A DNA stretch of 64,000 nt from Endocalyx cinctus (GCA_001600455.1 BCKC01000005.1:2542001-2606000), one strand, 5' to 3'. Positions 1 to 13,244 are shown, counted from the first letter of the stretch. The notes: generated by a model from the letters alone, not told the origin. Program-made: numbers and translations.

Positions 1-2341
1 ATACTTGTACATGATATATACTATGTACTTCCAAGTAAAGTATGTGCATTATTATGATCTGGTAGTTCGGATATCCTTAGGTACAAGGTTACTCCTTCTA
101 TTCCATAGCGCAGGTACTAAAAAAATGACCAACTCTTAATTGGTCTTCCGCGATCTATGTACAGTACCTAGGTATTACTTACTATTGAGAGGTGGCGTGT
201 AGAAAGTATAGGCAGATCATCTTATATGATATCGCAAGGTAAATCTCGTCATTGCGCATAATTCGATACCAAACAGATCTCTCTCTCTCTCTCTAGGGCT
301 CTTTCTTTTACTCATCCTTCTTACATAAGACGATGACGATGTTAGATACGACGTTTTAGGAGAGGGGGGCAAAAAAAAAAAAAAAGAGAGAAGGAAGGGT
401 TACAACGACGGGACGTTTTCTTTCTTTCTCTCTTTTTCTTTTTNTTTTNTTTTCTTTCTAACCCTTTTCTTATTTTGTTACTTGGACCCTCGAGAATTTT
501 TTGATGGCTGCGGTGAAACACTACTAACATACATGTCCTAGTACAGTAACCGTTTAGCGTAGAGCATATATAAAAAAATTCACCTATGAGAAGTAAGTAT
601 ACTAGATTAAAAATGTATACGCCTACTGTAGTGTACATTATACATAGTACGCAGTACGTTTGCGGCGGGTTCGTCAGCAAAAAATCCCCATTGATTTACG
701 ATGTACAGATGTACAGATGTATAGATAGATCTAGGGACCCCTAGGAAAGTTCATGGAGGGCAGGATTCTAGAGGGGCTACCTTGTAGAGGGGGGGAAAAG
801 GGAATAAAACAAAAAAAAGTGACCAGGGTAAGTCGGGGGAAATGGTACCATGTTTATCCAGGGATCGGTACCAGAACTGGGCCAGACCCAGATATCTTCT
901 GCTTATTTTCACCAGTACCGTTCCCAGAAACCTAAAAAGAGTCAACTTTACTTTTTTTATAGGTATAGTCCAATTGTGGTGTTATAACTATACGGTGGTT
1001 CGTTATTGTTCAATCTTTTAAATACTGGAGTTGGTGGGTCAGAATACTTATCTATCATATGAAGAGATATACATGCATACGCATACCTAGGTAAATACAA
1101 CCTTGTCTAGGTATACATGTTATATTTTCCCACGTTCTTTTCCAGTTTTCTACCGTAGTATTTCATTTTTGTTGATATATTATAATGATACTTACCAGCA
1201 TGAACATTAACATTAGAATAATAAAATACCAACAAGAAAATAAAGTAAACTACATTTTATGCAACAGATACTATTAAGTAAGTAGTTATGCAAACAAGTT
1301 ACTACATACGTCCCTAGGTAATATAGTATATCCACATTGTTTACGGAGTCACAGAGTGTATGGGTACATTATGTACATTATGTATACTATGTAAACCCTC
1401 AAACTACTTAGAATCTGATCTAGACCTAGGAGTCCCTAAGACCTCTCTATTCAGTATATTTTCGTGTAGATCTCTTCAGATCGACAATCCTTTTCTTTTA
1501 TTTTTTCTTGAGCTTAACAAAACTAAATAAACTGTTACTTTCTTCAATTCTTCACCTAACCAACATGACACAGACGGACATATCCTTCTTCATATAATTA
1601 ATTTTTTAATTTTTTTTTTTTTTTACTTTTTTGCTTGCCTTATGTTCTTTTTTATTTTAATCTGAAATATCCTACCCTACACGTTATTCTAATGATAGAT
1701 TTCGGTAGAACCCTTTATAAACTTAAAACCCTTTTTACATAATTATACCTAGTAATTAATATCCCAGAAAGAAAGACCCCAAGTCCACCTACCCTGCCAC
1801 CTCTAGGAGAAAATAAAAAACAAAAGCTACTTCACTAAAAGGTTAACCCAAGCCTTACCAGTTGTACTACTTAGTCAACGCCGGAACGTTCGAGGCCCCC
1901 ATTCCATTTCCCACCACCAAAATATTTCCCCAAACCCGGAGCTATCCCCCTAAGGAATTCTAGCAATATTTTTTTTTTTTTTTTTAAAAAAAAGAACGAA
2001 AAGAAAAGAAGAATTAAGAGAGAGAAAAAAAAAAGTAATTCGTCAAAGGTTTCCACGTACATGCATATCCGATTTCATCGTAGCTTACCGTCGAATGGTC
2101 GTCACCGGCTAACAAACCTTAATCCTCCCTTCCTACCTGTACCCTTCTCGAACCTCTTTTCTTATTCACCTATACCCACCCTTCACGTTGAAGCTATCTG
2201 ACGGTTTTTTCCCCCCTAAAGGCCTCTAGGCCTTTCTGTCTGTCTGTTCGCCGACCGACCGCTACCTACTTACCTACCTACCTACCTATCTACTTGCCTG
2301 AGTAGGTAGCTAAGCTATTCGGGCCCGCCGTCTTTGCCCGC
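1..2341. other. AT-rich intergenic region upstream of the histidine kinase gene
   Basis: No convincing gene is visible; the open frames are short, without family resemblance or splice support. The stretch holds a CT dinucleotide run near 278-293, A and T homopolymers (about 371-385 and 1612-1624), ambiguous bases at 444 and 449 inside a poly-T tract, scattered CCTAGG/TAGGTA palindromic motifs, and a pyrimidine-rich tract from about 2100 that ends in a CCTA tetranucleotide repeat near 2268-2293. The last part is plausibly promoter and 5' leader of the gene starting at 2386. Confidence 0.6.
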
Positions 2342-2410
2342 ATGTCTAACGACAACTTTTTGCCCTTCACTATTCTCCAAATGTCATGCCATCTCATCCC
2401 GTCGACATGA
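2342..2410 (+). promoter_or_regulatory. Upstream ORF overlapping the histidine kinase start
   Basis: An ATG at 2342 opens a 22-codon frame that stops at TGA 2408-2410, past the proposed kinase ATG at 2386 and out of frame with it. A second in-frame ATG of the same small frame lies at 2381, five bases before the kinase ATG. If the mRNA starts upstream of 2342, ribosomes would meet these ATGs first, so the overlap could lower kinase translation. Whether the leader includes this region is not known from sequence alone. Confidence 0.4.
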
Positions 2411-5400
2411 CACCTCCTAATGACACTTACTTTTCCAATCATGACCAATTTCCTCCCACCTCCGTTACCACCTCTTCCTTCACCTCGAACCCCTCTTCAC
2501 TACCTCAAAAGAATGATTCTTTCCGGATGAATTCGCCTATGATCAAAAGTCAGGCCCCCGTCCTTCAAAGAGTAGACCTTTCGTCCACCCAGCATGGACC
2601 TATACTACCCGCCCGCAACGAAAGCTTATTTCTTCGAGACCCTTCTTCCCCCGCCCCCGTGCCTTCTTCCTTACCGCCCAAGGGGAAACGCTCCGCCTCG
2701 GCGAGTCCCTTCAGGTTGCCAATGCCTTGCATTTCCCCCGGTCAGCTCGCCTTCTCGGCTTTGCAGTTCCTCCCCGTCCCCATGCTGGTGCTGAACAACC
2801 TGAAGACGGTCGTGATGGCGAATGACGCCATGGGAAGGATGCTCGGCGAAATAACAACCTCGCGCGAAGGAGAAGACGATCTCGATATCACCGACAAACT
2901 TCGAGGTCAGACGCTAGCACAGGTCGGTATTGACCTTATACAAAACGGTAGGCTTGTATGGGTGTCCTGGGAATCGTTACTAGACGAGCTCGTCGTCGAG
3001 ATGGGTACCAAATCAGCTCACGAAGCCCCCGTTTTGAACGGAGATCAACAACACCTCGGTGAATCCCCCGCCGCGAGAGCCCCGAGGACCAGGTCTCCGG
3101 CCGGTAATCGTCTGGGAAATTCCTCGTCCAACTCCGTAGTCGACGTCGTCGTAACTTCGAAGAACTTCGATAAACCGATAAACAAGAAAGCGTCCCGGTC
3201 CGAGCGACAAGTCTACGCCAAGATGATCATCACCATATTCGAGATCGAAGATCGCCAGACGTACTTCACCTTGACCTTCACCAGCGCCGAATCGGCACCT
3301 GCTCCCCCGTCGGAGACGCGGATCAAGATCGCGCGGACCACGACCCTCGAAGCTGTCGAGCGAAAATCCATAGCACACTCTAACCCCTCGTCCATCGGCT
3401 CCAGTCGTGACTCTAATTCGCCCTCGTTCCGGTACAGTCCCGCGTCCGTCTCGGTATCGTCGAGCCCTTTCCCTCCAATGGGCCCTCCTTCCCGCCTATC
3501 CCCGTCGAGCACGCCGTCGGTTCTCCAGAAGATGACCGTGATCAAAGATGCTTTATTAGATAATACCGAAATGCCCATATTGGCTATGTGGAAGGACGGT
3601 AGCGCCCCGGTCTTTAACAGGGCTGCCCGGGAGCTGTTCATGAACTGCAACGGTATCGAATCTCTCGAAGGGTCTGATCTGCTGACCCGATGGGAAGTAT
3701 GGTCGGATGATTTCTCGTATAAGTATACCGAATCCGAACTCCCTATCGCCGTTCTTCTACGCGACCAAAAACCGATGTCGGGCTGGCGAGTGGGTATGTA
3801 CGACAAGAATAAAGACCGCCGGATCGTTTTCGACGTGCTGGGAGAGACGATCACGGATGATTCAACCGGCGAAGTTGTTGCGGCAGTTGTCACTTGCCGG
3901 GACGTGACCGGTATGGCGGAGGAGATTGAACAGATCAAGGAAGCCGACGAGGAGAGATTCAAGCTCATATGCGACACCATGCCCCAGATGGTTTGGACCA
4001 CGACTCCCGACGGACTTCACGACTTCTTCAATAATCGATGGTACGACTATACCGGCTTGTCGCCGGAAGACTCGCTCGGCCACAATTGGAAAAATCCGTT
4101 TCACCCAGATGACATGCCTGCGACGATTAAAAGATGGAAGCACAGTTTAGCTACGGGCGACCCGTACTGGACCGAATATCGTTGTCAAAGCAAAGAAGGT
4201 GATTGGAGGTGGTTCTTAGGTCGAGCTCTCCCCCTCAAGGATAAACAAACGGGGAAAATTGAGAAATGGTTCGGCACTTGCACCGACGTGCACGAGACGC
4301 TCGAGGCCAAACTGAATGCAAAACAAACGAGGGAACAGCTCCTAAGCGTCCTTACTCACGCACAAACCACCATCTTCTCTGTAGATCGCGACTGCAAAGT
4401 GACGATGTTAGAAGGAGCATTGATATGGAATGACAGACGAGGAAGCACCACACCCGACAGCAATATAAGTGATCCCCTCGAGTCGAAGCCCGACCCCCAG
4501 AAATACCTCGGACGAAATGTCGATGAAGTATTCAACGATCTAAATCCTCGGTTGCGCCACGGTGAAATCCCAACGTTCCTCCGGCCGGTCAAGGATATCC
4601 TAGCTGGCCAACAGTGTCAGGATACCGTCCATGAACACACAATCGGTGGGTTGTGATATGTCCCAAGAGATAAATGCTGCAGCGCTAATCCAATCACAGA
4701 TAATCATTTCTACCGTACTAGATTTATGCCTCTGATCGCCAGGAAATCGAAGGATGGACGTTCTAGTCAGACGGTTGTCTCGGGCGTGATCGGTGTTATC
4801 ATGGACATTACTGAATTAAAGGAGAGAGAACAAGATCTCGAGGAGCAAGTCAAAGAGAAAAGACAACTCAAAGCTAACGAGGCTGCCGCCAAAGAAGCTA
4901 GTCGGCTTAAGAGCCAGTTCTTAGCAAATGTGAGTGGGTTGGTATAGAGGGCAGGAAGCCAAGGTGATACTGACCGTGTTTATAGATGTCGCACGAAATC
5001 CGAACACCCATAACCGGGGTAATCGGCATGGCTGAACTGCTACTCGATTTACCACTTGGAGAGGAGCAGCGGGAATATGCGCAGAATATAAGTCGCTCGG
5101 CAAACGCTTTGTTGACGGTGATTAATGATATTCTCGACTTCTCAAAGGTAGAATCTGGCCGACTTGATATCGAGGAGGTACAATTTTCCTTATCGGTGGT
5201 AGTGCAAGACGTCTCCAAAATGCTAGGATTCGCTGCGGATAAAAAGAACCTCGATTTTCGGTCCGATATTGCACCGGATATCGAAAATGACCTTGTCGTC
5301 CTGGGTGATCCCGGTCGTGTTCGCCAGATCATCACAAATCTTCTGACCAATAGTATCAAGTTTACAAACAACGGATACGTGAAATTCTCGGTTTGGAAAG

Positions 5401-6890
5401 ATAAAGAAACTAGGGATAGTATTGAGATCAAGTTCGTTGTCGAAGACACAGGCATAGGGATCGAGGAAGATGTCCGGAGAAAATTGTTTCAACCGTTTAG
5501 TCAGGGTGACCCATCCACAGCGAGAAAATTTGGCGGGACAGGATTAGGACTCACGATATCCAAGAACCTTCTTGATCTCATGCACGGAAGAATTGACCTC
5601 CAATCTTCGGTAGGCAGCGGCACCACTGCAACGTTCTGGATCCCGTTCCTCAAGCCTCAAACAACGGAGAAATCTTCGTTGGTCGAAACGGGACGACTAC
5701 CAGATCGATTACAATCTGAAATGAGCGTCTCTTGTACCAGCTCAGAGCACGATAATATTTTAGGGACTCCACCAGCCTCCGGTGAGCTGTCGGCAATTTC
5801 TCCAGATAAGTCAGGATTGCCCCCGCGGCGGTCAAAATCACTCCACCTACCTTCGCCTTTCGCCTTCGAGAACGAGGACCTTCCGATGCCTGAGCGTGCT
5901 AGAATGCAAGTTCTGGTGGTTGAGGACAAGTAAGTAAAACATGTTTCTAGCTCCGCAGGCATTCAAGCTAACTCTGTCTGTCCCAACAGCGCTATTAATC
6001 AACAAATAGCGACGAAGACTATAAAAAAGCTTGGATTCAACGTGTGCGCGGCGTGGAACGGGAAGGAGGCTCTCGATTACCTCGAAGCGTCTAGGGACGG
6101 TAAAGTACCTAAACCTGACATCATTCTCATGGATGTTCAGATGCCAGTAATCGACGGCTACAAGTGCACGCACATCCTCCGACATCACATCCCGTATAAA
6201 ACATTCATCGACGACGTTCCCATCGTCGCCATGACGGCCTCGGCAATACAAGGCGACAGGGAAAAATGCTCAAAGGCTGGGATGGACGATTATCTTGCCA
6301 AGCCTGTCAAAAGGAAAACATTAGAAAAGATGCTTGTGAGGTGGGGTAGAATGCGACGGAAAACAATTCCCGGTATACCAGTGCCCCCACATCCATCTTC
6401 GGAATGTTCGGAGACGGCCAACCGCTGCTTCAGCGCAGATATACCCACGGTCGGTCTTCCTTTAGACATGTCGCTTGAGATTCCGGGAGATAATCGGTGG
6501 CCAGATAATATCACGTACCCAGCGAGTCCAGGTGCCACGTCAAGCGATCTGCATCTCAGCCCGTTGACGCCGAGACCCCCTCCGGCGATGAGGACGAGAT
6601 CCAGAGAGGTGAACCCGTTCGCGATCGGTGCCGTGCAGCCGGTGCGACAACTAGATAACAATGAATTAGCGATGCAGCTCAGGGATGACAAACTTATGGA
6701 CGCGGCCGGGGCCGGGGCAACGCAGAACGCGGTCGGTGGTGGAAGCAAGTTGCCGGTAATGAACCCCCATCACCGCAGTCATCACCATCATAATTTACCG
6801 ACGGTCTACATGGAAGGAGATTCACTTACAGAAGAAAACGTCGAGAAATTAGAGAAGCAACAAAATATGGATTCAGTTCCGATGATCTAA
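2386..6890 (+). CDS. Multi-PAS hybrid sensor histidine kinase / response regulator
   Basis: Four exons by splice consensus and frame continuity: 2386-4645, 4700-4929, 4986-5929, 5990-6890, giving 1444 residues. After a Ser/Pro-rich N-terminus come a PAS-like segment (about 115-165), a second at 390-505, a clear PAS/PAC at 520-645 (WTTTPDG, NNRWYDYTG, HPDD), a weaker one from about 650, a short coiled coil, then the HisKA box MSHEIRTP with phospho-acceptor His833. The ATPase domain shows the N box (NLLTNSIKF, 948-956), DTGIG (984-988) and GTGLGL (1014-1019). The receiver domain has the ED pair at the exon 3/4 junction, phospho-acceptor Asp1193 in MDVQMP and Lys1249. The tail is Pro/His-rich and probably disordered. 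Role: cytosolic phosphorelay sensor feeding an HPt protein and downstream regulators (known for the family). No membrane segment is seen. The Catlett group could not be fixed from memory. The signal sensed is unknown. Confidence 0.93.
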
Positions 6891-8553
6891 CGAGCCTTAT
6901 TTTTTTTTTCACATCAACACATATACACGATCACACACAAGCAAACGAGGCGTTTTGGGGAGACAAGAAAGAGACATGTTTTTTATTTGTTTCCCTTTTT
7001 TCACCTTTTCTACATACACGGAGTTACAACATTTTGGTACCTTTACGTTACGATATAGGAGTTTTAATCATGCTTGGGATAATGGCGTTCTCTCTTTTTT
7101 TTCGTCTTCTTTTTCCTTCTCTTTCACATACATAGGTAAAATACCCGATTTTACATTATGGAGGGATGGATGGAATGAGGATTCGGGTAGGACTGATCTT
7201 TTTTTTTTTTTCTCTTCACTTGCATGTTTTATAAATGGATAGAGATACCACTACCTTTCTTTTTTTTTTTTTTTTTTTTTTTTTGATTTTTTACATGTTC
7301 CCATATAGAGGAGGCTCTCGGCGTTACTAGACGAATAGAAAGAGCAATTAAGGGGGAAAAAATTAAAAAGGAAGGGGAAAGGGAACATTAAAAAAAGAAA
7401 ACCTCTCCTTAAAATTTTTATGTTTTACAAAGGTTGGTTGGTTGGTTGGGTTGGATTGGTAAGGGAGGGAAACGGATGAAAACCAATGGAAAAGGAATAA
7501 ATCAATGCTCGAAAAGAAGGAAGAAGAAAAAGACAAGGCATACCTTATTCTTCAGTGTTCATAATTTGGCACAATCTTCATTACTTTCATCATTATATAT
7601 ATACATCTGTACAAACGGATATATTATACCCAATTTTTATGTTTATTTTTCGGCGATATTTCAATGGTGAACAAACAATTCCTCCTATTCATTCCTCGAA
7701 GTTATAGGGGGATCATGTAGAGAGAAATATGAAAAGAAAAGGGGGGAAAGAAGGGAAAATAAAAACAGTAATATACGTATATATATATGAAGGGTTTTGA
7801 AACTTTTTACAGTGTACATAAATATATTCATTTCGTATGTTTCGGAGTTCTATCTAGGTTTAATTCTTTCGCACCCCCCCCCCCCCCTTTTCATTAAGCG
7901 TTCAAAAAAAAATAAGAGATCTCAAAGATTATGTAGATGAAGAAAAAAAAAAAAAAAAAAAAAGAGGTATAAAACAGTAGCAATAGAGGAAAAAAAAAAA
8001 AAAAAAGTGCTGTAAAAAGAAGAAAAAAGAAGAAAAATGAGAAGAGTGTTTACATATTTTATTAACAACAAATCTAGACGAGGTTCTTCCAATCAATCCT
8101 TCATTTGAAAAAAAAAAAAAAAGAAAAAAAAAGGTCTAACTAGCTAGGGGTAAAAAAAGCCTAATTAACAGAGACGACCGAGAAGGGAACCGAAAGAAGA
8201 AAAAAAAATCGATTCCCTTCCCGTCCGAAGTTGAATAGTACAAGACACGCAAACAACAACGATGAAGATAGATAGATGACAAAGACTCCTCCCCATTAAT
8301 ACGCCTTACGACAAGAGTTTGGTGAGCAGGCGAGGGAGGTGGCTAGGGGGAGGTTTTTACTCTTTTGCTCCCCGTGTTTAGCCACCTCGTTGCTCTCTCA
8401 GTAATGCAGGAAAATCGAAATGATATTAAATTTTGAAAAGTTACAGTTGCAACTGGTTTCTTGTTTCGCAGGTTCGCTCTCATGATAGGTTTTCCCCACA
8501 AAACATTCGTATAAACGTAATCCTCGGTCTACTCTCGACGTCCACCCTTCTCC
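6891..8553. other. Convergent intergenic region, probable 3' UTRs
   Basis: This lies between the 3' ends of two converging genes. It contains no recognisable gene. It is rich in long T runs (for example about 7259-7284), A runs (about 7940-7965, 7990-8010, 8107-8130) and a run of 14 C at 7874-7887. Untranslated tails and poly(A) signals of both neighbours must lie here, but no discrete terminator can be pinned. Confidence 0.6.
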
Positions 8554-11500
8554 TTAGGATTCTCCACCTCTCGCCCGTCCCCGGCGCCTGAAGAAGTCCA
8601 TAACCCTCTTGGCAGCACCGGTACTACCGGCATGATCCCTCGGTCTTCCGTATTCTTCCTCGTCGTAGGCGTCTACGAATCTCTTATTCTTCTGGAGCAC
8701 ACGTGCCTGCCTGCCCTGGCCCCGAGCTTCTTCGTATTGCTCACCGTCGTAGCCACCTTGGTACAGTGGTTGGTTCTGCGCCCTCCGCTGTTGAGGGGGG
8801 TCAATGGAAGATTCCGATCCCGACATCAACACCGCACCTTGCTGCATGTATGCGGGAATAGCGGAAGGTCTTGAACTCGTATACCGGTGTTGCTGGGCTT
8901 GCGTTTGATCTCGCTCCATCTGCTGTGTCGGGAGTAAATGCTGGTCGTCATATACGCCATCCCCGTGATGGGGCGCCATATTCCTCTGCTCATGCGGCTG
9001 TTCTGTGTACCGACCGTACTCATCAACCATAGGGGGGTCCTGAATAGGCAAGTCCGGCTGAGATACCTCAGCCGGCGGCGGTGTTGTGGGCTCCTTACTT
9101 AGGCCCATCGCCTTCATCAGTGAGAAACGTCTCGGTTGAGGTGGCTTCTCCTGCGAGTTCACCGAGCCACTGATACTACCACTGGCTTTCCTGCCAAGAC
9201 CGAGCGAGAACGATCGTCGCGAAGTACGAGAGTCCATCGAGGTCCTGGATTCACCAGGCATGGTGTTGGACATGCTGACGGGAGGATACTTTTTAGCCGA
9301 TTTATCCACCTGCTGATCGGCCTGCTTCTTACGACCTCCGAAAATGGATCCACTACGACCAAATATCTTGCCGCCGATATCACCAATAGTGTTGGATCTT
9401 CGGTGTCCTTTGAAGTCTCCAGTTGTTGGCCTTTGGTTGTTCATACCGGACACTTGCGCAAATTTGTTGGGCACGCTGATACTGGGACGTCCGAAATTCA
9501 TGTCTCCCTCCTCCTGAGGCGCCGGGTTCGAAATAGCGTAGTTCTTTGATCCAGCTTTCGGTTGTTGTATACTTCCATGAGCGTTAGTACCGGCGACAGT
9601 AGGGGCTAAAGGTTGGCCGTACGATGCTCGGGCAGATGTGCCCAAAGGTCTTGAAGTAGTGGATTGCATTGAACCTCCTGTAGCGGGTCGACCAGCTGAA
9701 GTCATGTAGGCGTGATCGGATAGATCCCGAGGCACGTTCGCCCGAGGTGGAGCGGCATCCCGGCGGTGTGCACTCGGGGGCTTCCTTGGATCCCTAGGTG
9801 AGCCAGTATACGCTTCTTTAGATACAGGAGGGTCTCGGGGAAGTGGTTTGTCGTGTGGCGAGGGGTGAACTTCTGTTGGGCCCTGGCTTGATGATCGAGC
9901 CCGAGTCTTGCCCCGTGGAGAAGCCCCGTGAGCTTCTGGTTGCTCTCCTCTCTGGGTTTGTGTAGTAGGGGCGACGTACTCGACCTGTACTGTCCGTCGT
10001 TTGTCCTTCGGCTTCGACTGAGATTCTTCGCCGTGTCTCCGGCTTGATTCGGCCGGTGCAGGTGCAGTCGATTTCGTCTTCGATGATTCCCGAACAGATG
10101 CGCTCCTTGCCATATTTCCAACTTCGGGATCGTCGGCGGGTACCGTGGTGTTCTGTATCTCTGAAGAAGTGGTAGTAGTACTAGTAATCAGCTCAACAAC
10201 GTGCGCATATTCGCTTAGCCAGCTATGCCGGGCCACTTCGAATAAGTCGGCACGTTTGCGGGGGTTAGGTACGAGAATACGCCTCAAGAGGTCGCGAGCA
10301 TGCGGCGTAACATATTCGGGGAATGTAAGTGGGGTGTTCACAATGTATTTATAGAGGAGGTTGATGTTATCACCCTCGGGGTTGGCTGGATCGTCATCGA
10401 ACGGTAGGTAACCGGCAAGCATAGCATACTAATATATATCATAAGCAAACTTGACAGATGCGTTAGAGAACGGGGGGAAAGACTTACAAGGATGACTCCG
10501 CAACTCCAAACATCTACCTTTCGACCAGTGTAGAGGGAATCGCTTACTACCAACTCAGGAGCAGCATAACAGGGGCTACCGCAGCTGGTCTGCATCAGAT
10601 CACCCCTCCGCAGGCCGTTCTTAATTTTGTCCAGTCCAGAATTCTTTACGTATTCGCGATCAGATAAATGAAGTTCTTCCTCTTCTTTCAGCTCGTCGGC
10701 GGGGTCGAATGTATTGGCAAATCCGAAATCGGTGATAATAATGTTACGGTTGCGATCAAGCAGCAGATTTTCTAACTTCAAATCTCGATGGACTATACCC
10801 TTCTTATGCAGATAGCCAACGCCCGAAACAAGCTGGGCAAAGAGTCTTCGGGCAGCATTATCTTTCAAATACCGGTGATTAAGAATATAATCAAACAACT
10901 CGCCGCCGGACGCGTATTCTAGGACAATGCCGATATGTCGTTCTGTTTCCGACATCTCGTGTAATCGGACGATATTGGGATGAGATATTGTCCTTAAGAT
11001 GGATACCTCACGGTAAATTTTAGCGAGTCGAGAAGGGTTGTTGCCAACGCTATCGCGTCGGATAAGCTTGATGGCGACCTATACGGCAACATATTAGCTC
11101 CACGTCAACGTTAGTACGCAGTTAAGAAGAAGTGTTTACCTGGACACCGCCGTCCTGTTTCCATCCGAGTTTTACTTTACCAAACTCTCCTTCACCAATG
11201 GTATTGCCCAGAAAGTAGTCCCCAAAACGCGAGCCCTTCTCTCGTTTAGAGTGATCGTGCCGACTCCGCCCCCCACGCCGGCCATCATCATGAGGATCAC
11301 TCATGCCGACTACTGGTGGCGGGGCAGATGCGTCATCTTCCGGTGGATAAGAGGACGACTGCGGCTGTGCTTCGTCCAGTCGCTCTCTCTCCCGGTCGAT
11401 ATCTACTTCGGGCTGCGAAACTACGACACGGTTTAGAACCTCGCTAGCCTCGCGAGAAGGTTGTTTCGATGATGTAGCCGATGTCTGGGTTTGCGTTCGC

Positions 11501-12072
11501 ACCGGCATCGTCGTTGTGACGGTCTGCCGATGTTCACGGTTACCGGCAGGCCTATACCCGGGCTCTTGACCAACGTATTGAGATGTCGGCCTCCTACTTC
11601 GGGAGCTTGGCTCGTCCGAGTGACCATTAGTACCACCCGCTCGCCTGGGCGAATTAGCTGCTCTTTCTTCAGCACGAGCAGCCCTCCGGGATCCCGAAGA
11701 TCCACCTGCACTTCCATGTTGGGTAGATGACGAACGGGGTGGCGCCACGGGAGGCTCATTTCTGCGTCGGTTGGAACTAGACTTGTCGGGGTCTGCGGAC
11801 GTGCTAGTGACGGTGACAGGCGAAGCTAGTGCTGAGCGCGACGCCATCGGAGATGATTGTGACTGTTCTGGGTAGGTTAAATTCGGACTTCCTGCGTTAG
11901 CACTAGTTCCACTCGGCCGTCTCGATGGGCGTTTAGAAGAAGACGGTGAAGAAGAGTTAGGTTGTTCTCGATTCGCATGGCGGCCGGATGACGATGCGGA
12001 TGGTGAGTGACTATTTAATGCAGGGAGCGATGTTGGCTGATGAGGCGCAGGCTGCAGTGCTGCAGAAGACAT
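8554..12072 (-). CDS. KIN4: Kin4/Ppk1-like serine/threonine protein kinase
   Basis: Three exons on the minus strand: 12072-11140, 11078-10488, 10428-8554, all phase 0, giving 1132 residues. Introns are 61 and 59 bases; the first has a TACTAAC-type branch site. A Ser-rich, probably disordered N-terminus (1-280) precedes the kinase domain: glycine loop IGEGEFGKV (292-300), VAIK lysine (315), HRDLKLEN (408-415), DFG (428-430), CGSPCYAAPE (477-486) with Thr475 just before it. About 55 residues separate DFG from APE, longer than usual, with an acidic EEEE patch. The catalytic domain ends near 570. The remaining 560 residues are Ser/Pro/Gln-rich and basic. Known for the family: yeast Kin4 restrains mitotic exit at the spindle pole and Aspergillus KfsA influences septation. 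Family assignment rests on the loop insertion and kinase-core resemblance; a general CAMK-type kinase is the alternative. Confidence 0.87.
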
Positions 12073-12075
12073 TTT

Positions 12076-12092
12076 CTACGCGAAACGCGTAG
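12076..12092. promoter_or_regulatory. MCB/SCB-like inverted repeat before the Kin4 start codon
   Basis: A 7-base perfect inverted repeat with a 3-base loop (CTACGCG-AAA-CGCGTAG) lies three bases upstream of the Kin4-like ATG. It contains ACGCGT (the MluI cell-cycle box core) and ACGCGAAA (close to an SBF/MBF site). It could be a cell-cycle transcription element or, if transcribed, a short 5' UTR hairpin at the initiation site. The sequence is certain; the function is inferred. Confidence 0.4.
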
Positions 12093-13244
12093 CACAAAAG
12101 TTTTTCTTTTTTGAAAATATATATTTTTCGACCGCTGAATATGTTTTGTTTTATTCGATCAAATGAATATTGCCGCTCTTTCGTATCAAGATTTCCGGAT
12201 GACGTGGTAACAGTAAAAGTTCGGTGAGATTAGGTTGCTCGATAGTTCAAGTTTCTCTTCTCCTTTTGTTTTTCTAGAATTTCTTTTCAAGAGTACGTTC
12301 AACAAAAGGATTAGAGGAATAGTGAGAAAACAGAGAAAAAAAAAAAAAAAGAGAGAATAATTATGGAACGGAGAAAAAAAATTAAGCACGGTGAGAACTG
12401 ATGGGTTTCTCGAAAAATAAAAATAAGATCAAAGCGCGTTAGATTAAAAAAAAGAAGGATTAGGGAAGAATATAATTTGCAAAGGCGTATCAATTCTTCT
12501 GACGTCGGATGGTCCAATCAGCCAATTCAAATTATCATGTTGTGGTTTTTGTCGTAGCAAAAATTCGTTATCTCGTTTCGGGGGGACGGTGGAATGAACA
12601 ATGACGAAACGCAAAGCGGTCTGGATTTTGTTATCGACTAGGAGCTGACAGATCTTGTAATATTAGATGTTGTAAATCACCGCCTTTTTCATTAAGCAGC
12701 GTTGCAACCTGACTAAATCAAATATCGAGTCAGTACTTAATATTAATTAATAGCCCTTCCCCTTTCACTTGTCGCGGGTTATAGCTTTTGATCGCCCGCA
12801 TGATTTACTTGGTCATGTTGAAAAGGGACTAAAAAAAAAAAAAAAGAATTGCGAACTGTATGGAGTGGAATAACCAACAAATTACTTGGTAATTTGTAAC
12901 ATATTGGCCAATTGGTTGCCGTAGTTATGTTGTTTGTACTCCTGTCTTTTACCACCCCTTTATAAATAAGAGATTGGTGAAAGAATAAGGAAATCGCGAC
13001 AACCTCCGGTTTCAGGGCAAAAGGGTACGTGAGTGGGTGGGAAAAAAGAGAAACCGGATATATTTACTTAATATTGATGAGGGTCAGTTTAAACAAATAA
13101 TCAATTTGTTGAAAGTTATATATGAAAGACGGTACGAGGGTCGATTAGGGAAGTTTTTGTAACGGGATCTGATCAAAAGTCAATTTCGTCGCAATCGTTA
13201 CGGTTGAAAATAGCGAATAGTATGCCAATGGGGCTCTCTCACTG

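Noticed and set aside
3213..4001. Long minus-strand open frame inside the histidine kinase gene
   Set aside because: It is the antisense shadow of a coding exon with clear PAS domains on the plus strand.
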